A stretch of 7,405 nucleotides of DNA from Novosphingobium sp. (lineage in GTDB: Bacteria; Pseudomonadota; Alphaproteobacteria; Sphingomonadales; Sphingomonadaceae). Below the pieces are notes generated by a model, which was not told where the DNA came from, searched no databases, and saw nothing but the letters and a program-made list of their open reading frames with translations. Below are positions 1-6,912 of this stretch, one piece after another (the stretch's first letter is position 1; each line of letters starts with the position of its first letter). Both the position numbers and the translations under genes were made by a program. The stretch covers positions 1-7,405 of the forward strand of contig JAIXYF010000018.1 of the NCBI GenBank assembly GCA_027490345.1, read 5' to 3'.

Positions 1-308
1 CATTGCGCGATCTGGGCTTTGCACTGGCCGAGGATCACATGAAGGTCTGGCACCCCGCAAGCGGCAAAGTGCTGGCGAAAGGCCCGGTCATCACTTGGGC
101 CAGCCGCAGCAAGGCGCGGATTGCCAGTTCGCTGTTTGCCGCCGCGCTGGGCCGGGCGGCGCTCCCCCTCACCCGCACGATCCGCGTGGCGGTGCATCCC
201 GGCGACACGACCGTGCCCGCGCTGCTGGGCAGCATCGACAAAACGCTGGCGCGGTTCGCGCGCACCCATGCGCCTTCGCGCTACGCCGATCTGGGTGCAG
301 CGCTGTGA
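1..308 (+). CDS. Polysaccharide-deacetylase-like protein (DUF2334 type), C-terminal part only
   Basis: The gene enters from the left edge in frame 3 and ends at TGA 306-308, so only about the last 101 residues are visible. The fragment has LGFALAEDHMKVWHP, then a basic/hydrophobic stretch, then VAVHPGDTTVPALLGSI near its end. A late 'hHPGD' motif after a predicted beta strand fits the C-terminal end of NodB-fold deacetylases of the DUF2334 class, where a histidine sits close to the active site. This family removes acyl groups from sugars or acts on glycan precursors. The catalytic Asp and metal-binding His residues would lie upstream of the window and cannot be checked. The stop overlaps the next gene's GTG start (GTGA, 305-308), so the two are probably translationally coupled and belong to one operon with the glycosyltransferases. 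Family assignment is from motif impression; that this is a genuine coding end is much more certain. Confidence 0.6.
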   Translation, partial: LRDLGFALAEDHMKVWHPASGKVLAKGPVITWASRSKARIASSLFAAALGRAALPLTRTIRVAVHPGDTTVPALLGSIDKTLARFARTHAPSRYADLGAAL

Positions 309-1492
309 ATGCGCTTCCGGCGCAGATCAGCCGGTTGACGCCCGCCGGTGCGCAGCCGCTGCGCATCCTGACCTTTCTGCACAGCTTCGAGCCGGGCGGC
401 GTGGAACGCGTGGCGCTGCGACTGCATGAGGCATGGCGCGCTGAGGGGCTTGATGCGCGCCTCGTCATGGGGCGCACGACAGGCGCGATGAAGCGCGAGT
501 GGCCCAATCTGAAACCGGACGGGCTGGAGTTTGACGTGCTCGGCAGCGAGCGCATACCCAGTGCGGCGTGGGAGACGCTGTGGATGATCTTTCATCTGCC
601 CCGCGAGATCCGGCGGATCCGGCCCGATGTGCTGTTTTGCGCAGGCAACTCCTACACGATTGTCGCCGTCGCGATGCGCCTGCTTCTGGGCAAGTCCTGC
701 CCGCCGATTGTCGCCAAGATCAGCAACGACCTGACGCGGCAGGATCTGCCTGCCCCTGCCCGGCCGTTCTACCGGGCGTGGCTGCGGATACAGGGGCGGA
801 TGCTGGACCGGCTGGTGGGCATGGCCCCGCCGATGCGCGCGGAAATTGCGGCGCTGATGGGCGCGCAGGACGCTCGCATTGCGGTGATCGACGATCCTTC
901 GCTGGCCGAGGCCGATATCCTGCGTATGGCCGCTGCGCGCGATGCCGCGCAGGCCGCGCCCCGCGCGCCCGGACGGCGCTTTCTCGCAATCGGGCGGCTG
1001 GCAGCGCAAAAGAACTTTCCGCTGCTGCTCGATGCTTTTGCGGGGATGGCCGGGCCAGACGATCGGCTGGCAATTATCGGCGAAGGGTCTGCGCGCCGGG
1101 CGCTGGAAACGCAAGTGGCGCGGCTGGGCCTTTCAGGCAAAGTGCGCCTGCCCGGCCATGTCAGCCCGCTCGATGCCGAACTGGCAGCGGCAGACGCGCT
1201 GGTGCTGTCCTCCGATTATGAAGGCGTTCCCGCGGTCGTGGCAGAAGCGCTGGCGGCCGGTCTGCCGGTGGTTTCCACGCGCTGCAGCGTAAGCATGGAC
1301 GACATGCTGGGCAGCGGGCGCTTCGGAGTTCTGGTGCCCGTGGGCGATGCTGCGGCGCTGGCGCAGGCGATGGAGGGCATTGCCCTGCTGGATTTTGACG
1401 TGAGCGCAGCGCGCGATCAGGCGCGCCGGTTCACCGTAGAGATAGCTTCGCACCGCTATCGAGCACTGATGGAGGGCCTCGCCCGTGCTTAA
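305..1492 (+). CDS. GT4-family glycosyltransferase (first of two)
   Basis: A 395-residue protein with the two-domain GT-B layout of retaining GT4 enzymes, which move a sugar from a nucleotide-sugar donor to a lipid or glycan acceptor at the cytoplasmic face of the inner membrane. The N-terminal acceptor domain opens with RILTFLHSFEPGGVERVAL (about residues 20-38), including the glycine-rich loop and E34. The donor domain opens with FLAIGRLAAQKN (226-237), with R231 and K236 in the expected phosphate-contact positions. The family's E-x7-E motif is present as E306 and E314 in DYEGVPAVVAEALAAGLPVV. Length is normal. GTG 305 is chosen because it forms a GTGA overlap with the upstream stop and gives a typical GT4 N-terminus; the open frame extends up to 95, but that part only shadows the upstream gene. 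No strong Shine-Dalgarno is visible, consistent with coupling. Donor and acceptor sugars cannot be predicted. Confidence 0.9.
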   Translation: MNALPAQISRLTPAGAQPLRILTFLHSFEPGGVERVALRLHEAWRAEGLDARLVMGRTTGAMKREWPNLKPDGLEFDVLGSERIPSAAWETLWMIFHLPREIRRIRPDVLFCAGNSYTIVAVAMRLLLGKSCPPIVAKISNDLTRQDLPAPARPFYRAWLRIQGRMLDRLVGMAPPMRAEIAALMGAQDARIAVIDDPSLAEADILRMAAARDAAQAAPRAPGRRFLAIGRLAAQKNFPLLLDAFAGMAGPDDRLAIIGEGSARRALETQVARLGLSGKVRLPGHVSPLDAELAAADALVLSSDYEGVPAVVAEALAAGLPVVSTRCSVSMDDMLGSGRFGVLVPVGDAAALAQAMEGIALLDFDVSAARDQARRFTVEIASHRYRALMEGLARA

Positions 1493-2486
1493 TCCAGATG
1501 GCGAAGCAGGCCCCTTGAAGGACAATTCCGCAATGGTTCCCACCGAAGCGCTGACCGAGCCCGTTTTGCCTCCTGTCTTGCCGAGCGCTCTGCCTTCCAC
1601 CGCGCCGCTGGAGCGCAACTTGCGCAAATGGAGCGCATGGGTGGGTCCGGTCATCTCGGTCGCCATCCTTGTCGCGGTGCTGTGGCAGCTGCGCAAGATC
1701 GACTGGAGCCAAGTCTGGTCGATCGTGCCCACGTCCCCTTGGATCTGGCTGGTGCTGGCCGCCAGCTATTTTGCCGGGCCGGTGGCGGACTGGATCATCT
1801 TTCGCAAGCTCTGGGGCATTCCGGTCTCGGGCATCTTTCCGCTGCTCAAGAAGCTGATCGGCAACGAACTGCTGCTGGGCTACGTCGGTGAGGTCTATTT
1901 CTACGATTGGGCGCGCCGCCATGTGAAAATGGAAGGCTCACCGTTCGGCGCAGTCAAGGACGTGGCGATTCTTTCGGCGCTGGCGGGCAATATCATGACC
2001 GTGCTGCTGCTGATCGTCACCTGGCCGATCATCAGCCAGCTGGGCCTGGGTGGCGGAACCGGCAGCGACGGCAACGTGCTGGCCAGTTCGATCGGTGTGG
2101 TGCTTGTCACCAGCCTCGTCATCATGTTCTTTCGCAATGGCCTGCTCAGCCTGCCGCGCGCCGATCTCGGCTTCGTGTTCGTCGTCCACACCTTGCGCAT
2201 CGTGGCCAACACCGGCCTTTCCGCGCTGGCCTGGCACCTCATCCTGCCGGGCGTGGGGATGGGTTCGTGGCTCTTGTTCGCAACCGTTCGCCTGCTTCTG
2301 TCCCGACTGCCGCTAATTCCCAACAAAGACATCGCGTTCGCCGGCATTTCCACGCTGCTCGTGGGCAGTCAGGTTCAGACAAGCGACATGATTGCCATGA
2401 TATCACTCCTGATCGTGGCAACGCATGTGGTGTTGTTCATGGGCTTGATGCTGCTTGATCTTGTGCAGAAGGAGAGGAATGCTTGA
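1485..2486 (+). CDS. Polytopic inner-membrane protein, UPF0104/LPG-synthase-TM-like
   Basis: A 333-residue protein with about eight hydrophobic segments, roughly at residues 52-68, 86-106, 162-184, 200-216, 232-256, 262-275, 282-303 and 308-328. The stretch LIGNELLLGYVGEVYFYDWA (124-143) resembles the conserved 'N-x-llP-x-x-Ge' region of UPF0104/lysylphosphatidylglycerol-synthase transmembrane domains, and RLPLIPNKDIAFAG (284-297) sits where that family has its Pro-Gly loop, but the classical PGG signature is absent. Members of the family lie in many lipid and glycan clusters, and some are proposed lipid transporters. Residues 17-45 form a Pro/Ala/Leu-rich, probably disordered leader before the first helix. 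GTG 1485 has GGAGGG at 1471-1476, 8 bases upstream, and overlaps the previous gene by 8 bases. ATG 1533, preceded by GAAGGA at 1517-1522, is a possible alternative start. A role in moving or presenting the operon's lipid product is inference; membrane location is well supported. Confidence 0.8.
   Translation: MLNPDGEAGPLKDNSAMVPTEALTEPVLPPVLPSALPSTAPLERNLRKWSAWVGPVISVAILVAVLWQLRKIDWSQVWSIVPTSPWIWLVLAASYFAGPVADWIIFRKLWGIPVSGIFPLLKKLIGNELLLGYVGEVYFYDWARRHVKMEGSPFGAVKDVAILSALAGNIMTVLLLIVTWPIISQLGLGGGTGSDGNVLASSIGVVLVTSLVIMFFRNGLLSLPRADLGFVFVVHTLRIVANTGLSALAWHLILPGVGMGSWLLFATVRLLLSRLPLIPNKDIAFAGISTLLVGSQVQTSDMIAMISLLIVATHVVLFMGLMLLDLVQKERNA
2471..2485 (+). promoter_or_regulatory. Ribosome binding site that fixes a TTG start
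   Basis: GGAGAGG at 2471-2477 lies 5 bases before TTG 2483-2485. An in-frame TGA at 2456-2458 rules out any earlier start with a standard ATG. An out-of-frame ATG at 2479-2481 lies between the site and the TTG, but its reading frame gives no recognisable protein. Confidence 0.75.
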
Positions 2487-3013
2487 AACGGGCCATTTTC
2501 CTCAGCGCAGCACTTGCGCTGCTGACGGCGGCGGGGCCGATCCCTTCCACGCCCGATCTTGGCAAGGCCGAAGGCCAGTGTCGACCGGGCGAGAGCGGCC
2601 CTGCGTTTCTGGTCGATCTCATGGGCCTGAAGGATCGCACCGGGCGCGTGAAAATCGAAGTCTATCCGGCCAACGACACCGATTTTCTGGCCGATGACAA
2701 CGTGCTGGTTATGGCGGGCAAAACCTTCCGCCGCGTGGAAGTGGCGGTCCCGGCCGAGCCGGGGCCTCGGCTGTGCGGGCGCCTGCCCGGGCCGGGCACC
2801 TATGCCGTGACCGTGCTTCATGATCGCAACGCCGATCGCAAGTTCAACCTCAGCCACGATGGCATAGGCTTTTCGGGCAATCCCAAGCTCGGCTGGTCCA
2901 AGCCCAAGGCGGCCTCGGTAGCGGCGAATGCGGGCGGCGGGCTAACCACATTGCGCATCGTCATGAATTACCGTACCGGCCTGTTCACGTTCGGCCCGCT
3001 TAAACGATCCTAG
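2483..3013 (+). CDS. Secreted DUF2141 domain protein
   Basis: A 176-residue protein with an N-terminal signal peptide (KR at 2-3, hydrophobic residues 4-17, likely cut near residue 18), so the mature protein should lie in the periplasm or outer envelope. The DUF2141 signature is clear: a beta-rich body with GRVKIEVYP, then YAVTVLHDRNADRKFN (H113, D114, N116, D118, K120) followed by GIGFSGNPKLGWSKP, matching the family's 'HD-x-N-x-(N/D)-x-K' loop and 'GFSNN' segment. The loop looks EF-hand-like, but metal binding is not established for the family. Only two cysteines remain in the mature part (C33 and C98) and could form a disulfide. TTG is the only start that keeps the signal peptide: the frame is closed by TGA at 2456 and the next methionine is about residue 46. 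It overlaps the upstream stop as TTGA. The function of DUF2141 is unknown; its place between glycan genes suggests an envelope role. Confidence 0.85.
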   Translation: MKRAIFLSAALALLTAAGPIPSTPDLGKAEGQCRPGESGPAFLVDLMGLKDRTGRVKIEVYPANDTDFLADDNVLVMAGKTFRRVEVAVPAEPGPRLCGRLPGPGTYAVTVLHDRNADRKFNLSHDGIGFSGNPKLGWSKPKAASVAANAGGGLTTLRIVMNYRTGLFTFGPLKRS

Positions 3014-3023
3014 GGATTTGCGC

Positions 3024-4214
3024 ATGAAGCTCGTCGATGTCTGCGCCTTCTATGCGCCCAAGGGCGGCGGCGTGCGCACTTATGTTGATCGCAAGCTGAA
3101 GGCGGGCGCCGCCATGGGCCACGAAGTCGTGGTCATCGCGCCCGGTGAGGAAAACCGCATCGAGGACCGCGGGCCCCGCGCCCGCATCGTCTGGCTGAAA
3201 AGCACGGTGTTCCCGCTCGATTTCAATTACCGCTATTTCAGCGATGTGCCCGCGCTTTATGCCGCGCTGGACCGGGAAGCGCCCGATATGGTGGAAGCGT
3301 CCTCGCCCTGGCGCAGCGCCAGCCTTGTGGGGCAATGGCCGGGCATGGCCCCGCGCGCGCTGATCATGCATGCCGATCCGCTCTCTGCCTATGCCTATCG
3401 CTGGTTTGACGGTGTGGCCCCGCGCCCGGTGATCGACAAGGCATTCGACCGGTATTGGCGGCATCTGCGCAAGCTCGACACGCAGTTCGACATGATCGTA
3501 AGCGCCAGCCAGGGCCTTTCGGACCGGCTGGTGGGCGGCGGCCTCAAGGGTGTGGTCACCAATCCGATGGGTGTCGATCCGGGCGTGTTTTCCCCCGCGC
3601 ACCGCGACGATCGCCTGCGCAAGGGCCTGCTCGCCCTTTGCGAACTGCCAGAGGACGCCACCCTGCTGATCGGCGTGGGCCGGTTTGCTCCCGAAAAGCG
3701 CTGGCCGATGCTGGTTGATGCGGTCACCGCAGCAGGCACGCGCCGCCCGGTGGGCCTCGTGCTGGCCGGGCAGGGCCGCGATCACAAGTCCATCGAAAAG
3801 CGCATTGCAGGCAACCCGCATATCCGCATCCTGGCGCCGATCACCGACCGGGGCGAACTCGCGCGCGTAATGGCCAGCGCCGATGCGCTGGTGCATGGCT
3901 GCGAGGCTGAAACGTTCTGCATGGTGGCCGCCGAAGCACGCGCCAGCGGCCTGCCGCTGATCGCCCCGGATGAAGGCGGCGCAGCCGATCAGGCACGGGC
4001 ATCAGCCGGGTGGATTTATGGCTCCGCCGATGCCGCAGCCGCTGCTGAAACCATCGTGGAATACTGCATCGCGCGCGAATCCGGGATCGATGGCCCGCGC
4101 GCGCAGATCCCCAGCCCGCGCGTGATGGACGACCATTTCGCCGCGCTTTTCACCAGCTACGAAAAGCTGTTGCGCGAAGCCCGTAGCCAGCCCGATCCGC
4201 GCCGCGCGGCATAA
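3024..4214 (+). CDS. GT4-family glycosyltransferase (second of two)
   Basis: A 396-residue GT-B-fold glycosyltransferase. The N-terminal domain begins MKLVDVCAFYAPKGGGVRTY, a glycine-rich loop of the PimB/MgtA-like kind of GT4 enzymes acting on lipid acceptors; the basic R18 replaces the acidic residue found in the first transferase. H116 and D118 in MHADPLSAYAYRW fall in the acceptor-side pocket region. The donor domain begins LIGVGRFAPEKRWPMLVDA, with R220 and K225 in the nucleotide-sugar phosphate-binding positions, and the E-x7-E motif is E296/E304 in GCEAETFCMVAAEA. ATG 3024 is preferred over an in-frame TTG at 3018 because AGGG at 3012-3015 lies 8 bases before it and the protein then begins directly at the first beta strand. 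It follows the DUF2141 gene by 10 bases, so it is probably in the same transcript and the last gene of the operon. The two transferases are diverged and unlikely to be a recent duplication. Substrate unknown. Confidence 0.9.
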   Translation: MKLVDVCAFYAPKGGGVRTYVDRKLKAGAAMGHEVVVIAPGEENRIEDRGPRARIVWLKSTVFPLDFNYRYFSDVPALYAALDREAPDMVEASSPWRSASLVGQWPGMAPRALIMHADPLSAYAYRWFDGVAPRPVIDKAFDRYWRHLRKLDTQFDMIVSASQGLSDRLVGGGLKGVVTNPMGVDPGVFSPAHRDDRLRKGLLALCELPEDATLLIGVGRFAPEKRWPMLVDAVTAAGTRRPVGLVLAGQGRDHKSIEKRIAGNPHIRILAPITDRGELARVMASADALVHGCEAETFCMVAAEARASGLPLIAPDEGGAADQARASAGWIYGSADAAAAAETIVEYCIARESGIDGPRAQIPSPRVMDDHFAALFTSYEKLLREARSQPDPRRAA

Positions 4215-4274
4215 GCGCCCCCGCCCGTCTGGCACCTGCCCGGCGCTGCGGCCCCGCCTCCCTTTGGCTAAACA

Positions 4275-4315
4275 GAAACGGCGACCGGGTCTGACCTGGC
4301 CGCCGTTTCCGTTTT
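4275..4315 (+). terminator. Intrinsic terminator between convergent genes
   Basis: A strong hairpin: GAAACGGCG (4275-4283) pairs with CGCCGTTTC (4301-4309). After one A/C mismatch, CCGGG (4285-4289) pairs with CCTGG (4295-4299) through one G-T wobble, leaving the loop TCTGA. A short T run follows at 4312-4315. It lies 61 bases after the second glycosyltransferase and 20 bases beyond the receptor's stop. Read on the minus strand the same hairpin is followed by CTGTTTAG, so it may also stop receptor transcription, less efficiently. The rest of 4215-4334 shows nothing else. Confidence 0.8.
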
Positions 4316-4334
4316 ACCCGTGGGGCGCCCGCGC

Positions 4335-6767
4335 TCAGAAGTTGAGCGTGGCTTCGATGCCGTAGGTGCGCGGCGCATTGAAGTTGCCGTAATCGCCCAG
4401 CACATTGCCGTTCGCGTTTGACCGGCGATAGACGAAACTGTTGTTGAGCAGATTGCGCGCCCAGCCCGCAATCGTCAGCTTCTGGCCCCGGTCGCTCATC
4501 GGCATGTCGGCCAGCGCAATGCGGCCGTTCATCACGAAGGTCTTGTCGGCTTTCACGTTCTCGTTGTCGAACGTGAAGGCGGCGTCGGCATAGTTGGCAT
4601 CGAGGTGCAGCTTGAGCGAAGTGCCGTTGCTGCCGATCGGATAGTCATAGTCGATCGTGCCTGAGAGCGCGTTTTCAGGCGTGTAGACGATATACACATC
4701 CTGGAAGATCTGCGCCGTATTGGTCGGGTCGATCTGCTGGTTCAGCTGTTCCTGCACCGTGTTCCGCGCAGGGGGGATCTTGCTGTAGGTGTAGACATAG
4801 GACAGACCGAGCGCGAGGCCATCGGCCGGGCGCACATTGAGATCGGCCTCGATGCCGCGGATCTTTGTGGTGCCCAGCGCGTTGACCGTCTCCAGCGTGT
4901 TGCGCACCGTGCCATCGGCCTGCGGGATGAAGAAGTTGAAATCGACCTGGCTGTCGGTGCGGTCCATAATGTAGCCCGCCAGATTGAAGCGGACCTTGCG
5001 ATCAAACAGCTCGGTCTTGAGGCCGATTTCGTAGGACTTCACCTCTTCCGGCCCGAACGAGCGATAAGTGAGGCTGCGCGAGCTGGCACCACCCGCGCGA
5101 TAGCCGGTGGCATACTTGACATAGGCATTCACGCCCGGTGCCACATCATAGGCCAGCACCGCCAGCGGATCGAAGCGGTTGTTGTCCTGCTTGAACGTCA
5201 GGTTGGAAGGCGCGCCGTTGATCGTGAGCAGCGAGCCATTCTTGCGGTCCGCCGTATAGCGGCCGCCCAGCGTGATATGCAGCGGGCTGATCGGGGTCCA
5301 GGTTGCCTGCCCATAAGCGGCATAGCTTTTGGCATAGGCAATGCTGGCCCGCGCGACCGTGGCCAGCGGATACTGGCTGGGATCGTTGATGGTGTAGCCA
5401 GTGGCCAGCTGGGTGACGGGATCGGAGACCCACTTGTTGGTGTTGGGCGTGCGCGCGGCATCGTTGGCGCGTTCGCTGAAGTAATAGAGGCCCAGTACAT
5501 AATCGATGTTCGCGATGCTGCCCACCGCCTGCAGCTCGCTGCTGAACTGGCGCTGGTCGAGCGTGGCGATGCTGTAGCGGCTGAAATTGCCATTGGGCAC
5601 ATAGACCGGCGTGCGGTTCGCGCCGCCCGAGTTGTCCCACTGATCATCGCTGACCGTGCGCCACGCCGTGATCGAGCGCAGTTCGAGATCGGAGCTAACC
5701 TTGTACTTGATGGTCGAGGTGACGCCCTGTGTCTTGCCCACCGAAACCTGCTGCGGCACGCCGATATCAGCGACATCCTGCCGATCGAAGCCGAATTTCA
5801 CCATGCCCGGCAGCGGCGCAATGCCCTTGGTGGTAAGCGTCGCATCAGTGAACCAGGCCTTGCGGGCGCTGTCATAGACGGTGCCGACTGGCAGACCGAG
5901 CGGGTTGTAGTTCAGCAGCTGGCTGAAGAACGGGGTGTTTTCATCGCGGCTCTTATCGAAGGCGAGATCGACGGTGAGGCCTGCAGCCGGCTTCCAGCGC
6001 GCCGCAACCCGGCCGCCATAGCGGTGAAACTGGTTCCAGCCGGCCTGCCCGGCCAGCGGATTCTTGGTCGTGGCATCCTGATGCAGGACCACCCCGTCGA
6101 GCTTGAACGCAAGCGAACCGAGGCCGGTTTCGATGGCGGGCAGATCGAGGTGGAGCTGGCCGGTGTAAGCACCATAGTTGCCAAAGCCCGCCGAAGCGCG
6201 GCCGCCGAATTCACCCGTGGGGGCCTTGATCACCATGCTCAGCGCGCCGCCTTCGGTGTTGCGGCCAAACAGGGTGCCCTGCGGGCCCTTCAGCACCTCG
6301 ATGCGCTCGATATCGAACAGCGCGGCGTTAAGCCCATGCTGGCGGCCAAGATAGACGCCATCGAGATAGACACCGACGCCCTGCTCGCGCGCGGGCTGGT
6401 TGGCATCGCCGGGCACAATGCCGCGCAGACCGATGGTGAGCGCCGACTGGCGCGCTTCGAACGTGGCGATGCGCAAGCTGGGCACGGCGCCATCGGCCAG
6501 ATCGATCAGGCTCTGCACATGGCGGTTCTTCATATCCGCCGCGCCGACGACCGAGATCGAGATCGGGGTCTTCTGGAGGCTCGTTTCCCGCTTGGTCGCG
6601 GTGACCACGATTTCCTCGATCGGCACGCCATCGGGCAAGCCAGCGGCAGGCGCGGGGGCGGCTTCATCAGCCTGAGGCGCTGCAGCGGCGAACGCCGGGG
6701 CCGAAACAAGGGCGAAGATGCCAACGCCGGCCAGCAGGCCGGTGCGCAGGGAAGAAGCAAGATGCAT
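4335..6767 (-). CDS. TonB-dependent outer-membrane receptor
   Basis: An 810-residue receptor that takes up a ligand across the outer membrane using energy passed from TonB-ExbB-ExbD. The signal peptide covers residues 1-27 (likely cut after AFA). An Ala/Pro-rich linker (28-49) is followed by the TonB box EEIVVTATKR (51-60). The plug spans about 61-185, with TIGLRGI, GVGVYLDGVYLGRQ (130-143) and EVLKGPQGTLFGRNTEGGAL (157-176), all hallmarks of the family. The remaining about 620 residues form the beta-barrel and end in Phe, as expected for outer-membrane assembly by BAM. No N-terminal signalling domain precedes the TonB box, so FecA-type control through an anti-sigma factor is not expected. 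ATG 6765-6767 is preceded by GAGGA (6773-6777) 5 bases upstream. It is convergent with the glycan operon and divergent from the gene at 7225. No siderophore, sugar or vitamin genes adjoin it, so the ligand is unknown. The large open frame opposite it on the plus strand is a high-GC shadow. Confidence 0.95.
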   Translation of the reverse strand: MHLASSLRTGLLAGVGIFALVSAPAFAAAAPQADEAAPAPAAGLPDGVPIEEIVVTATKRETSLQKTPISISVVGAADMKNRHVQSLIDLADGAVPSLRIATFEARQSALTIGLRGIVPGDANQPAREQGVGVYLDGVYLGRQHGLNAALFDIERIEVLKGPQGTLFGRNTEGGALSMVIKAPTGEFGGRASAGFGNYGAYTGQLHLDLPAIETGLGSLAFKLDGVVLHQDATTKNPLAGQAGWNQFHRYGGRVAARWKPAAGLTVDLAFDKSRDENTPFFSQLLNYNPLGLPVGTVYDSARKAWFTDATLTTKGIAPLPGMVKFGFDRQDVADIGVPQQVSVGKTQGVTSTIKYKVSSDLELRSITAWRTVSDDQWDNSGGANRTPVYVPNGNFSRYSIATLDQRQFSSELQAVGSIANIDYVLGLYYFSERANDAARTPNTNKWVSDPVTQLATGYTINDPSQYPLATVARASIAYAKSYAAYGQATWTPISPLHITLGGRYTADRKNGSLLTINGAPSNLTFKQDNNRFDPLAVLAYDVAPGVNAYVKYATGYRAGGASSRSLTYRSFGPEEVKSYEIGLKTELFDRKVRFNLAGYIMDRTDSQVDFNFFIPQADGTVRNTLETVNALGTTKIRGIEADLNVRPADGLALGLSYVYTYSKIPPARNTVQEQLNQQIDPTNTAQIFQDVYIVYTPENALSGTIDYDYPIGSNGTSLKLHLDANYADAAFTFDNENVKADKTFVMNGRIALADMPMSDRGQKLTIAGWARNLLNNSFVYRRSNANGNVLGDYGNFNAPRTYGIEATLNF

Positions 6768-6784
6768 ATATATCCTCAGTTAAG

Positions 6785-6815
6785 GGGTGTGAACCCTAGA
6801 TGCCGAGCCTCTAGG
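6785..6815 (-). promoter_or_regulatory. Two overlapping hairpins in the receptor leader
   Basis: In the receptor mRNA sense, CCTAGA (plus 6810-6815) can pair with TCTAGG (plus 6795-6800) around a 9-base loop, while GGGT (6793-6796) can pair with ACCC (6785-6788) around a 4-base loop. They share plus bases 6795-6796, so only one can form at a time. The downstream hairpin ends 7 bases before the GAGGA ribosome binding site. Both stems are short, so a control role is only a possibility. Confidence 0.35.
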
Positions 6816-6824
6816 CGGATGATA

Positions 6825-6858
6825 TGACAAATTTTTGACATTTTGACGCAGTGCGTCA
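6825..6858. promoter_or_regulatory. Putative operator: TGAC half-site cluster with 15-base palindrome
   Basis: TGACGCA-G-TGCGTCA at 6844-6858 is a perfect palindrome with 7-base arms around one central base. Just beside it, TGACA occurs at 6825-6829 and again at 6836-6840, 11 bases apart, about one helical turn. The cluster lies 58-91 bases upstream of the receptor start codon, a normal place for an operator or activator site. The regulator is not identifiable from this window. Confidence 0.45.
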
Positions 6859-6912
6859 TGAAAAAACGGCGCATTTTCTCCATTTTTTGCGAAATGTTGC
6901 TCAGAGTCCACG

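Noticed and set aside
95..304. N-terminal extension of the first glycosyltransferase to ATG 95
   Set aside because: The extension lies out of frame inside the upstream deacetylase-like gene and is Arg/Pro/Gly-rich; GTG 305 gives a normal GT4 N-terminus with a GTGA overlap.
281..1114. 277-residue open frame on the minus strand opposite the first glycosyltransferase
   Set aside because: Arg/His/Pro-rich shadow frame without motifs; the plus-strand GT4 protein has clear catalytic motifs.
3000..3896. 298-residue open frame on the minus strand opposite the second glycosyltransferase
   Set aside because: His/Arg/Ala-rich with no domain; covers an established GT4 gene.
5277..6827. 516-residue open frame on the plus strand opposite the receptor
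   Set aside because: It mirrors the receptor coding frame in high-GC DNA, has no ribosome binding site or recognisable domain, and is rich in Arg/Gly/Ala as shadows are.
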